From assembly GCA_002898135.1 (NCBI GenBank), contig BDTQ01000303.1:1-8434 (forward strand): a stretch of 8,434 nucleotides of DNA. The letters are read 5' to 3'. A model generated the notes under the pieces. It worked only from the letters and a program-made list of their open reading frames with translations. It searched no databases and was not told the DNA's origin. Within the stretch, counting starts at the first letter, position 1. Each line of letters starts with the position of its first letter. Of this stretch, positions 1-6,925 are shown piece after piece. Source of the DNA: a bacterium BMS3Bbin07. GTDB lineage: Bacteria; Nitrospirota; Thermodesulfovibrionia; Thermodesulfovibrionales; JdFR-85. The translations under genes were made by a program, and so were the position numbers.

Positions 1-996
1 CTGCTGTTTTAACGAGGAACTTAACTCTTCCATCATATTACTGATGGTCTCTTCCATGAGTCGGGGGGCGGTATCAAGTATAATCTTCTCTACTGCTGGT
101 TTCATGAGGCTGTTGACGCTGTCCAACATAATAGCCTGCATATCAAGAGACTCGAACATCTCCTTCATCCTCTCCTCAACAGAAGACGTAAAGGCGGTAT
201 AAAACTCATTGCCGTCAAATGAATTGACCATCTCTGAGATCTTTTCTTCGGCAATAGCCTTGAACATCTCCTTCATCTCTTCCGTTCCCGGGAGCGGAAC
301 TGTCTGTTCCTGTCTTTCTTCTCCAACTGCGGCCCTGTCTCCGGTCAGGGATAGCTCTTCATCTTTTGTCTCTTCGAGTTCTTCCAGGGTTTCATCGTCT
401 TCTTCAAAAGTCAGCTCTTCTTCCAGGGCAAAAGTTTCCTCAGAGGGTTCCAGAGAAGGTTCCATGGTCAATTCCTCTTTTTCCCACTCTTCTACTGCCT
501 CTGTTTCAGGAGTTCCAGCAGTTTCAACGGTTTCAAGAGTTTCAAGAGTTTCAACGGTTTCGCCTTCACTTACTTCAAACTCCTCTTCAAGTGTCTCGGC
601 TACACCTTCTTCTTCTTCCAGTAACTCCTTTTCTGCAAATATTGCGTTTATCTTGCTGATAAGCTCTTGGGATTCAAAGGGTTTTACAATATAATCATCA
701 GCTCCGGCCTCTTTTAACAGGTCTTCATCAATCGGCTCAAAGGCCCCGGCAAGGAGGATAACAGGAATGTCCCTTGTGTTCTCATCCTCCTTGATCTTTT
801 CACACAACTGATAACCGTTCATCTTCGGCATCTCTATATCTGCAAGGACTATATCCGGCATGAATTCTTTTATTAAAGCCCAGGCATGTTCTCCGTCTCC
901 AACCGATTTGATCTCAAACCCTTCATCAGCGAGTATAAGTTCAACGACCTTCTGAATGGTTATACTGTCATCAGCCAAAAGCAGTTTTTTGCTCAT
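1..996 (-). CDS. Response regulator: CheY-like receiver, acidic linker, helical C-terminus (3' end outside window)
   Basis: 332 codons are visible and the frame is still open at the window edge. The ATG at 996 sits 6 nt after AAGAGG. Residues 1-120 form a receiver: acidic pair D9-D10, phosphoacceptor D53 (LADIEMP), K105 in the VKPF motif. The usual Thr/Ser switch position is Ala83 (VILLAGAFE). Residues about 122-231 are a Glu-rich, probably disordered linker containing ETVETLETLETVET. Residues about 238-332 are predicted helical and contain two related segments, EEMKEMFKAIAEEK and EERMKEMFESLDM, then KPAVEKIILDTAPRLMEETI. No DNA-binding or enzymatic output domain is visible in this part. Its role is presumably two-component signalling through protein-protein contacts in the cytoplasm, but the output is unknown. 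The receiver call is very secure; the job of the tail is not. Confidence 0.93.
   Translation of the reverse strand, partial: MSKKLLLADDSITIQKVVELILADEGFEIKSVGDGEHAWALIKEFMPDIVLADIEMPKMNGYQLCEKIKEDENTRDIPVILLAGAFEPIDEDLLKEAGADDYIVKPFESQELISKINAIFAEKELLEEEEGVAETLEEEFEVSEGETVETLETLETVETAGTPETEAVEEWEKEELTMEPSLEPSEETFALEEELTFEEDDETLEELEETKDEELSLTGDRAAVGEERQEQTVPLPGTEEMKEMFKAIAEEKISEMVNSFDGNEFYTAFTSSVEERMKEMFESLDMQAIMLDSVNSLMKPAVEKIILDTAPRLMEETISNMMEELSSSLKQQ
521..556 (-). repeat. Four tandem 9-bp units inside the response-regulator linker
   Basis: On the plus strand the units are GTTTCAACG, GTTTCAAGA, GTTTCAAGA and GTTTCAACG, followed by a partial fifth copy. They encode the in-frame Glu-Thr-Val/Leu repeats of the acidic linker. 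Nine bases is three codons, so copy-number change would lengthen or shorten the linker without breaking the frame. Confidence 0.8.
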
Positions 997-1012
997 ATCT
1001 CACCTCTTAGTT

Positions 1013-1029
1013 AACGGGACTTGCCCGTT
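1013..1029. other. Hairpin in the response-regulator leader, T-rich on the plus strand
   Basis: AACGGG and CCCGTT form a perfect 6-bp stem around a 5-nt loop. On the minus strand it lies in the 5' leader of the response regulator, ending just 4 nt before its Shine-Dalgarno, so it could affect translation. On the plus strand it is followed by TTTAGTTTTTATTTT (some Ts interrupted), so it resembles an intrinsic terminator that would stop transcription running antisense out of the regulator gene. Which role, if either, applies cannot be decided from sequence. Confidence 0.4.
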
Positions 1030-1117
1030 TAGTTTTTATTTTGAGGAATCACTATCAAAAAGACTCAACTCAGTACTTATTGCTTATCTTGTGGTTAAAC
1101 ACACTAACAAAATTCTA

Positions 1118-1147
1118 TTGTTAATGGCCAAAAAAGTCAAGTATTTT
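1118..1147 (+). promoter_or_regulatory. Possible sigma-70 promoter for larB-mutS
   Basis: TTGTTA (1118-1123) and TATTTT (1142-1147) are separated by 18 bp, 33 nt before the chosen larB ATG. The region is AT-rich, so chance matches are likely. This is the best pair I see between the divergent genes. Confidence 0.22.
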
Positions 1148-1180
1148 AAAATATCATCAAAAAATTTTAATATATCAGTT

Positions 1181-1921
1181 ATGGATGCCGCTTTATTGAA
1201 TGAATTGCTCCAGAAGGTAAAAGAGGGAACCTTGTCACCTGAGACGGCGTTGGAGAAATTAAGGTCCCTGCCGTTCGAGGCTATTGATTCCTCTCATGTT
1301 GACCATCACAGGGCATTAAGACAGGGTATTCCCGAGGTGGTCTTTGCCGAAGGGAAGACCGTAGATGAGGTTCTGAAGATATCAAGGGCGATCTATAAAA
1401 AGAGCAAAAAACTGCTCATAACAAGGGTGGATGAGGATATCCGTAAAGCCCTCCGCATCAGAGGGGCCAAGTACTATCCTCGTTCCAGGGTCATAATGGC
1501 TGGGGGAATAAAATCCGGCAGCGGTCTTGTCCTCGTTGTTACAGCAGGGACATCGGATATTGCAGTGGCTGAGGAGGCCTCTCTCACAGCCTCTTTTCTT
1601 GGCAGCAGGGTTGAGACGGTCTATGACGTTGGTGTAGCAGGCATTCACAGGTTATTTGCATACATGGACCTCATCAGGGAGGCGAGGGTAATAGTGGTTG
1701 TTGCAGGCATGGAGGGCGCTCTTCCCTCTGTGGTTGGCGGTATTGCAGACAGCGTTGTCATCGGGGTGCCTGCATCAACAGGTTACGGCACTTCCTTTGG
1801 GGGGCTTACAGCACTATTTGCAATGCTCAACTCCTGTGTGCCGGGGATTGCGGTTGTCAATATCGACAACGGCTTTGGGGCAGGATGTCTTGCACACAGG
1901 ATAAATACAGGGAGCAAATAA
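1181..1921 (+). CDS. larB: LarB, pyridinium-3,5-biscarboxylate mononucleotide synthase (nickel-pincer cofactor)
   Basis: The 246-residue product is the usual LarB length. The family carboxylates and hydrolyses nicotinic acid adenine dinucleotide, the first step towards the nickel-pincer nucleotide of lactate racemase-type enzymes; the fold is related to PurE. Visible features are the N-terminal RQGIPEVVFAEGKT block (47-60), TAGTSD (121-126), GVAGIHRL (151-158), EGALPSVVGG (178-187) and Cys219 near the C-terminus, in the position of the cysteine implicated in catalysis in the Lactiplantibacillus enzyme. The frame is open far upstream (to 956), but family homology begins about the ATG at 1181. 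An ATG at 1124 is an alternative; neither has a clear Shine-Dalgarno. larC, larE and larA are not in this window. mutS follows after 43 nt (7 nt if its TTG start is used), so the two may be cotranscribed. Confidence 0.9.
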   Translation: MDAALLNELLQKVKEGTLSPETALEKLRSLPFEAIDSSHVDHHRALRQGIPEVVFAEGKTVDEVLKISRAIYKKSKKLLITRVDEDIRKALRIRGAKYYPRSRVIMAGGIKSGSGLVLVVTAGTSDIAVAEEASLTASFLGSRVETVYDVGVAGIHRLFAYMDLIREARVIVVVAGMEGALPSVVGGIADSVVIGVPASTGYGTSFGGLTALFAMLNSCVPGIAVVNIDNGFGAGCLAHRINTGSK

Positions 1922-1964
1922 AGAGAAGTTGAACTTTCCGGCTGGAATTGTTTTAAATATCCCT

Positions 1965-4547
1965 ATGGCAGAACAGACTCCCCTCATGAAACAGTACTTC
2001 AGCATAAAGCAGGAACATGCCGACGCCATATTGTTCTTTCGCCTTGGTGATTTTTACGAGATGTTCGGTGAGGATGCCCGCGTGGCCTCCGCTGTCCTCT
2101 CGATAGCCCTCACAACTCGTGACAGGGGAAAGGAAAGTCCCACTCCCATGTGCGGAGTCCCTCATTTTGCTGCCGAGTCCTACATAACCAGGCTGATAAA
2201 TGCAGGTTACAAGGTTGCCGTCTGTGAACAGGTTGAAGACCCAAAAGAGGCAAAGGGGATTGTAAGAAGAGAGGTTGTCAGGGTCATCACTCCGGGTACG
2301 CATACGCCTGAAAATCCAAAAGAGAACAATTTTATACTCAGTTTTTATCCTGACGGAAAGGTCCACGGCATCTCGGTGGCAGACCTTTCAACCGGTGAAT
2401 TCTTCCTTTACGAGACCGACCGCCCGGTTGAGGACGAAATCCAGAGGTTTGAACCAAAGGAGATCCTCTGCCCCTCACACCTCAAGGGTCATTTTCACTA
2501 CCTCGATATACTGAATAGCTATTTTACGACCTATTATGAGGACTGGTTTTTTGACTACTCCGAGGCGTACAGGAAGATGCTTGAACATTTTAAGGTCTAT
2601 TCCCTTGAAGTCTTCGGCTGTGAGGAGATGAGGGCTGCAGTATCTTCCTCCGGAGCGCTCATCAACTATCTTACGGATAACCAGAAGGGTGCTGTTGTGC
2701 TACGGAAACCCGCTGTGCTCAAGCAGGGGGAGTATATGTTCCTTGATTCCGTTACCAAGAGGAATATCGAACTGATACATAACATGAGAGACGGCTCATC
2801 CGAGGGTACCCTGCTCAAGATACTGGATGAAACATTGACGCCGATGGGCGGAAGGTTCCTCAGAAATGCCATATTAAAACCCCTTGTCAACATAGAGGCT
2901 ATCAGAGACCGTCATGAGGCCGTTGAAAACCTTATAGAAGGCTACGAAGTGCAGGAGACCCTGAGAACCTATCTCAGGCAGGTTCAGGACCTTGAGAGGC
3001 TCTCCACAAGGGTGCTCCAGCGCAGTGCAAACGCCCGTGACCTTGTTGCAATCAGGACATCAGTGGCATGTCTTCCTGAAATAAGAGGTGCCCTTAAGAA
3101 GGCCCACTCCCCGCTCCTCGGGAAAATCTCCGGAGATGTGGAGGATTTCAGCGGACTGAGAGACCTGATTGAGCGGGCCATTAACGATGATCCGCCCAAC
3201 GGCCTGAAAGACGGCGGGATAATAAAGTCAGGCTACAGGCAGGATGTGGATGAATACAGGGAGTTGTCTACAAAGGGGAAGGACTATATCTCGGGGCTCG
3301 AGGTGAAAGAGAAGGAGTCAACGGGTATATCGTCTCTGAAGATCGGTTATAACAGGGTCTTTGGTTATTATATCGAGGTTACAAAGTCAAACCTCCATAT
3401 GGTGCCCGAACATTACATCAGGAAGCAGACACTTGTGGGGGCTGAGAGGTATGTAACCCCTGAATTAAAGGAATACGAAAACAGGGTGCTTGGAGCTGAG
3501 GAGAGGCTCAAGGCCCTTGAGTATGAAGTCTTCATGGAGGTGCTTGAAGAGGTATCTCATTCAATAGAAGACCTTCTCAGGACTGCACAGGCGATAGGAG
3601 AGCTTGACTTCCTTCTCTCCCTTGCAGTGACTGCAAGAAGATACAACTATAAAAGACCCCTGATTGACAGCACGGGAAGACTTGAAATCACAGACGGAAG
3701 GCATCCTGTGCTTGAGAGGGGCGCCTCTGATGAGAAGTTTATCCCGAACAACGCTTATGTTGATACGGAAGACCACAGGCTCCTGATCATAACAGGTCCG
3801 AACATGGCGGGGAAATCAACGTACATGAGGCAAGTTGCACTGATTGTGCTGATGGCCCAGGTCGGCTCGTTTGTCCCTGCTGCAGAGGCCAAAATAGGGG
3901 TTGTGGACAGGATATTTACAAGGATCGGGGCCTCGGATTACCTTGCAAAGGGGCAGAGTACGTTTATGGTAGAAATGATAGAGACCGCAAATATCCTTTA
4001 TAATGCAACGAAAGAGAGCCTCATAATACTCGACGAGGTGGGCAGGGGGACGAGCACCTTTGATGGAATAAGCATAGCATGGGCAATAGCAGAGCATATA
4101 GCAAACGAGATTGGTGCAAGGACCCTCTTTGCAACCCATTATAATGAGCTGACAGAGCTTGGAATTACACTGTCCGGAGTCAAAAACTACAATATCTCCG
4201 TCAAGGAGTGGGGTGATGAGATAATATTTCTGAGAAAGATCGAGCGGGGCCCTGCCGACAAGAGCTACGGAATTCAGGTGGCACGCTTGGCGGGATTGCC
4301 CGAGCCTGTGGTAAACAGGGCAAAGGAGGTGCTGAATAATCTTGAAAAATCAGAATTCACCGAATTCGGCACCCCGAGGGTTATGGGCAGGAATACCCGC
4401 AAAAAGGCGTCCCAGCTTGACCTGTTTTCAGTAAACTATGAGCCGATTGTAAATAAACTTCTCGGCATTGACACCTCATCCCTGACCCCTGATGAGGCAG
4501 TCAGGCGTCTGCTTGAAATCCGAAAGATGGCAGAAGACCTTCGTTAA
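1965..4547 (+). CDS. mutS: DNA mismatch repair ATPase MutS
   Basis: The 860-residue product is a full-length MutS1, close to the 853 residues of the E. coli protein. It binds mispaired or looped DNA and recruits MutL. Domain I carries GDFYEMF with mismatch-stacking Phe30 and Glu32. Connector, lever and clamp domains follow to about residue 540. The ATPase domain has Walker A GPNMAGKST (611-619), Walker B LIILDE (Asp690-Glu691), signature GRGTSTFDG and His725 in ATHYNEL; the dimerisation helices include GIQVARLAGLPEPVVNRA. A QLDLF motif at 817-821 matches the beta-clamp-binding consensus, in the place of QMSLL in E. coli. The ATG at 1965 is chosen because homology starts with TPLMKQYF; a TTG at 1929 would add 12 residues (872 aa), with only a weak AAGAGA before it. 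It lies directly downstream of larB. No damage is seen. Confidence 0.97.
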   Translation: MAEQTPLMKQYFSIKQEHADAILFFRLGDFYEMFGEDARVASAVLSIALTTRDRGKESPTPMCGVPHFAAESYITRLINAGYKVAVCEQVEDPKEAKGIVRREVVRVITPGTHTPENPKENNFILSFYPDGKVHGISVADLSTGEFFLYETDRPVEDEIQRFEPKEILCPSHLKGHFHYLDILNSYFTTYYEDWFFDYSEAYRKMLEHFKVYSLEVFGCEEMRAAVSSSGALINYLTDNQKGAVVLRKPAVLKQGEYMFLDSVTKRNIELIHNMRDGSSEGTLLKILDETLTPMGGRFLRNAILKPLVNIEAIRDRHEAVENLIEGYEVQETLRTYLRQVQDLERLSTRVLQRSANARDLVAIRTSVACLPEIRGALKKAHSPLLGKISGDVEDFSGLRDLIERAINDDPPNGLKDGGIIKSGYRQDVDEYRELSTKGKDYISGLEVKEKESTGISSLKIGYNRVFGYYIEVTKSNLHMVPEHYIRKQTLVGAERYVTPELKEYENRVLGAEERLKALEYEVFMEVLEEVSHSIEDLLRTAQAIGELDFLLSLAVTARRYNYKRPLIDSTGRLEITDGRHPVLERGASDEKFIPNNAYVDTEDHRLLIITGPNMAGKSTYMRQVALIVLMAQVGSFVPAAEAKIGVVDRIFTRIGASDYLAKGQSTFMVEMIETANILYNATKESLIILDEVGRGTSTFDGISIAWAIAEHIANEIGARTLFATHYNELTELGITLSGVKNYNISVKEWGDEIIFLRKIERGPADKSYGIQVARLAGLPEPVVNRAKEVLNNLEKSEFTEFGTPRVMGRNTRKKASQLDLFSVNYEPIVNKLLGIDTSSLTPDEAVRRLLEIRKMAEDLR

Positions 4548-4631
4548 GGGTTTGAAATGACATTGTTTTACGGAAGATTACCGAACAGTGAGCTTGATTT
4601 TTAGCCTTTTCTATGATATTGTATATTATCA

Positions 4632-4649
4632 ATGTTTTGAATAAAACAT
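4632..4649. other. AT-rich 18-nt inverted repeat between mutS and the NYN gene
   Basis: ATGTTTT and AAAACAT are perfect 7-bp arms around GAAT. It lies 84 nt after the mutS stop and 37 nt before the NYN start. There is no GC-rich stem and no clean T-run, so it is a weak terminator at best. An operator in the NYN promoter region is an equal possibility. The rest of 4548-4685 contains only AT-rich sequence and a 15-codon open frame (4557-4604) that I do not call as a gene. Confidence 0.3.
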
Positions 4650-4685
4650 ATTTGTCAGTTAAATCTTTATGACTAAAAAAGGATT

Positions 4686-5188
4686 ATGGGAAATATACTA
4701 ATCAATCAATCGGTAGCTATCCTTTGCGACGGGAATAATATTGAACGGAGCATCCACGAGCTCTCCAAGTCAAAAAATACAATGATCAATTTTGATAAGC
4801 TGATACCGAAATTGCTTAATGACAGGGGATTGAACAGGCTGCTTTATTTTCGGGAAGGCAAGTCCATCTCTTCCAAATTCGCCGAAAGGCTGCACGAAAA
4901 TTATTATGGGTCGGTTCTTCCGTGTCACAAGTCAGCCGATATTCCCCTTTCCATCAAGGCAACACAGCTTGCCTCAAAGGTGACACCATTATCATAATGT
5001 CGGGTGATGCAGATTTTGTGGACCTGGTTACGCATCTGAAAGGGGAGGGTGTAAGGGTTGAAATTGCTGCTGTAAGAAAAACAACTGCCAAGATATTAAT
5101 TGATGAGGCAGACTATTTTCATGAGATAACCAAGGAAGACTGGTTTATATACAAGGCGCCGAGAAAGACAAAAACAAAAAGAACCTGA
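4686..5188 (+). pseudogene. NYN-domain (LabA/DUF88-like) putative ribonuclease, split by one frameshift
   Basis: Two overlapping frames together give one NYN-type protein of about 167 residues. The first (from ATG 4686) has AILCDGNNIE with Asp15 and HKSADIPLSIKATQLASK with Asp85, then leaves homology and stops at 4995-4997. The second resumes at GGT 4979 with GDTIIIMSGDADFVDLV (Asp108 and Asp110 of the joined protein) and ends at TGA 5186-5188 in a Lys/Arg-rich tail. The join lies at CTCAAAGG: one missing A (AAA for AAAA) restores the frame. All acidic residues expected for the PIN-like metal site survive across both halves, so the lesion is recent or a sequencing/assembly error. The family is associated with RNA processing or decay and, for LabA, circadian feedback; the substrate here is unknown. 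AAGGA is only 2 nt from the ATG. Confidence 0.85.
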
Positions 5189-5210
5189 CCTATCGGTAAG
5201 GAGAAGTTTT

Positions 5211-5293
5211 AGACAGGATGAACAGGATAAAGACTATTTATCAAAAAGTCTCTATTTTAAACAAGTATCATGAATATCCTGTAAATCCTGTCT
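5211..5293. repeat. Imperfect inverted repeat of ACAGGAT-type units
   Basis: The left arm (5211-5229, AGACAGGATGAACAGGATA) and right arm (5275-5293) are complementary at 17 of 19 positions across a 45-nt centre. Each arm contains two ACAGGAT (or ATCCTGT) heptamers spaced 9 bp apart. The centre holds a small AGACT/AGTCT pair (5231-5235 and 5247-5251). It lies between the convergent NYN and ahcY genes, 22 nt after the NYN stop. The arms could fold as a long bidirectional hairpin in either transcript. ACAGGAT-type arrays recur in intergenic DNA of many bacterial genomes, so a dispersed REP-like element is the likely class (inference). Confidence 0.75.
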
Positions 5294-5316
5294 GAAGTAT
5301 TTTCTTGTTCCAATCT

Positions 5317-5391
5317 AAAAAACAGGTGATCATGCCGCTTTAATGCAGATACAGGAGGGCAGGTCATAAAGAAGCACACCTCCTGTACCTG
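5317..5391 (-). terminator. Candidate ahcY terminator hairpin complex
   Basis: On the minus strand, about 30 nt after the ahcY stop, TACAGGAGG and CCTCCTGTA form a perfect 9-bp stem (plus-strand 5350-5358 with 5379-5387; 20-nt loop). An outer CAGGT/ACCTG pair (5387-5391 with 5323-5327; shares one base with the inner stem) is followed directly by six Ts on the minus strand (5317-5322). The U-run sits next to the outer rather than the strong inner stem, so this is not a textbook terminator. Confidence 0.38.
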
Positions 5392-5416
5392 ATAATCAAA
5401 CCGACCTTATTTCAAT

Positions 5417-6733
5417 TTAATACCTGTAGTAGTCTGGCTTGAACGGTCCTTCCCTGGGAATTCCGAGATACTCAGACTGGGCATCGGTAAGCGTAGTCAG
5501 CTTCACACCCAACTTTCCCAGATGCAACTGTGCAACCTTTTCATCCAGATGCTTTGGGAGCACATATACCTTGTTTTCGTAATTGTCAGGGTTATTCCAG
5601 AGCTCCATCTGAGCCATAACCTGGTTCGTAAAACTGTTTGACATAACAAAAGAAGGATGACCCGTAGCACATCCCAGGTTTACAAGACGCCCTTCGGCAA
5701 GTATTGTTACGGCCTTGCCCTCAGGCCAGATCACCTGATCAACCTGCGGCTTTATATTTACCCTCCTGAGCGATGGATCGTTAAATACCGAGGCAACATC
5801 AATCTCTATATCAAAATGACCTATGTTACAGACTATGGCCTGGTCCTTCATCACATCCATATGCTGCCTGCAGATAACGTCCTTGCAGCCCGTAGTTGTA
5901 ATGAATATATCCGCAATGGGTGCGGCATCCTCCATGGTAACAACTTCATAGCCCTCCATGGCAGCCTGAAGTGCACATATCGGGTCTATCTCGGTAATAA
6001 GAACCCTGGCGCCCTGACCCCTTAAAGACTGGGCGCATCCCTTGCCGACATCACCATAACCGGCTACAACCGCTATTTTACCGGCTATCATTACATCTGT
6101 GGCCCTCTTTATCCCGTCAAGCAGGGACTCACGGCAGCCATACAGATTGTCAAACTTCGACTTTGTGACGGAATCATTTACATTAAAGGCAGGACAGCCA
6201 AGGGTGCCTTCACGCATCATTTCATAAAGACGATGAACTCCGGTGGTCGTCTCCTCGGAAATACCGCGGATTTCCTTCAGATACTCAGGGTAGCGGTCAT
6301 GTACAATTTGGGTAAGGTCCCCGCCGTCATCAAGAAGCATGTTAAGCGGTTTTCCGTCAGGCCATAAGAGCGTCTGCTCTATACACCAGTCATATTCTTC
6401 CTCGCTTTCTCCCTTCCACGCAAATACCGGAATACCACTGGCTGCTATGGCAGCAGCAGCATGATCCTGTGTCGAAAATATATTGCACGATGACCAGCGG
6501 ACCTCAGCCCCTAATTCAACCAGGGTCTCTATCAATACAGCAGTCTGTATCGTCATATGGAGACACCCTGCTACCCGGGCTCCACTAAGTGGTTTTTCCT
6601 GTCCGAATTCCTGACGAAGTGCCATCAAACCAGGCATTTCGGTTTCGGCAATGGATATCTCCTTCCTTCCCCATTCTGCAAGGGAAATATCCGCCACCTT
6701 AAAATCCTCAACTACAACTTTGTCCTCAATCAT
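5417..6733 (-). CDS. ahcY: S-adenosylhomocysteine hydrolase (adenosylhomocysteinase)
   Basis: The 438-residue cytosolic NAD-dependent enzyme cleaves S-adenosylhomocysteine to adenosine and homocysteine, clearing the product inhibitor of SAM methyltransferases. Visible motifs are GCLHMT with His59, [15 protein letters not shown] (81-95), LLDDGGDL (133-140), [23 protein letters not shown] with Lys191 and Asp195, Cys200 in YGCRES, the NAD-binding GYGDVGKG (225-232), [17 protein letters not shown] and a C-terminal KPDYYRY. It is of the short, eukaryote-like type without the insertion found in the ~470-495-residue bacterial forms. The start is the ATG at 6733: homology begins there and AGGAGG lies 11 nt upstream (6745-6750). 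The frame stays open to 6859, but those 42 codons show no family similarity and overlap leader structures. It converges on the broken NYN gene and is divergent from hicBA. No other methyl-cycle gene is nearby. Confidence 0.98.
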   Translation of the reverse strand: MIEDKVVVEDFKVADISLAEWGRKEISIAETEMPGLMALRQEFGQEKPLSGARVAGCLHMTIQTAVLIETLVELGAEVRWSSCNIFSTQDHAAAAIAASGIPVFAWKGESEEEYDWCIEQTLLWPDGKPLNMLLDDGGDLTQIVHDRYPEYLKEIRGISEETTTGVHRLYEMMREGTLGCPAFNVNDSVTKSKFDNLYGCRESLLDGIKRATDVMIAGKIAVVAGYGDVGKGCAQSLRGQGARVLITEIDPICALQAAMEGYEVVTMEDAAPIADIFITTTGCKDVICRQHMDVMKDQAIVCNIGHFDIEIDVASVFNDPSLRRVNIKPQVDQVIWPEGKAVTILAEGRLVNLGCATGHPSFVMSNSFTNQVMAQMELWNNPDNYENKVYVLPKHLDEKVAQLHLGKLGVKLTTLTDAQSEYLGIPREGPFKPDYYRY

Positions 6734-6920
6734 TAGCTTTAAAACCTCCTGAATTTTAAAAGTATTGTAACTGCTTAACCTGGCTGGTCGGGCTCCGGAA
6801 GAGCCCGTTTCTGCATTACCGGTTCTTAGTATTATCAGGTTTTCAGCCAACAATTGCAAGTAAACGAGTAAAGATTTGATGCCGAAAAACTCGTTCTTTC
6901 ATGTTCCATTCCTCCTGATA
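6734..6920 (-). promoter_or_regulatory. Structured ahcY leader, possible cis-regulatory RNA of unknown class
   Basis: On the minus strand several complementary segments precede the ahcY ATG. TATCAGG (6914-6920) can pair with CCTGATA (6833-6839), enclosing a short upstream ORF. CGGGCTC and GAGCCCG form a perfect 7-bp hairpin with a 5-nt loop (6789-6807). GTAATGC (6813-6819) can pair with GCAGTTAC (6767-6774; one bulge), placing that hairpin inside a larger stem. The near-direct repeats GGTAATGCAG and GGTTAAGCAG flank the hairpin. The CCTGA of the first stem also matches TCAGG at the ahcY Shine-Dalgarno, so alternative pairings are possible. I do not recognise the consensus of the SAH, SAM or cobalamin riboswitches. 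Pairings are read by eye; ligand and function are unknown. Confidence 0.4.
6843..6902 (-). CDS. Possible 19-residue upstream ORF (leader peptide) of ahcY
   Basis: [19 protein letters not shown] is preceded by AGGAGG at 6911-6916 with an ideal 8-nt spacing, a better ribosome-binding site than that of ahcY itself. The peptide is cationic and partly hydrophobic; its stop lies 109 nt before the ahcY ATG. There is no run of Met or Cys codons to suggest classical attenuation. A second frame opens at the ATG at 6909, only 1 nt after AGGAGG, which is too close to be a good start. The ORF may be a regulatory leader, an independent microprotein, or chance. Confidence 0.33.
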   Translation of the reverse strand: MKERVFRHQIFTRLLAIVG

Positions 6921-6925
6921 AGGCC

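Noticed and set aside
209..694. 161-residue Ser-rich plus-strand open frame
   Set aside because: It is antisense to the Glu-rich linker of the response regulator; Ser runs arise from reading GAA/GAG-rich DNA backwards. The minus-strand frame has clear receiver homology.
956..1180. 75-codon N-terminal extension of LarB
   Set aside because: It overlaps the response-regulator start and its leader hairpin, shows no LarB similarity, and would make the protein far longer than the family norm.
4557..4604. 15-codon open frame MTLFYGRLPNSELDF after mutS
   Set aside because: It has an AAGGG at fair spacing but is too short, matches nothing I know, and lies in an ordinary intergenic gap.
4970..4985. 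Programmed -1 ribosomal frameshift in the NYN gene
   Set aside because: The site CTCAAAGG is not an X-XXY-YYZ heptamer and I see no strong hairpin or pseudoknot right after it; a one-base deletion in an A run is simpler.
5657..6025. 122-residue plus-strand open frame within ahcY
   Set aside because: It is antisense to the conserved NAD-binding and C-terminal parts of AhcY, with no own ribosome-binding site or recognisable domain.
6734..6842. SAH, SAM or cobalamin riboswitch before ahcY
   Set aside because: An AGCCAGG stretch slightly recalls the cobalamin 3' core, but the CAGCCCCCGC-type core and the SAH/SAM consensus segments are not seen. A covariance search is needed to exclude a divergent member.
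6734..6859. 42-codon N-terminal extension of AhcY
   Set aside because: Family homology begins at ATG 6733, which has AGGAGG upstream; the extension runs through hairpin and repeat sequence.
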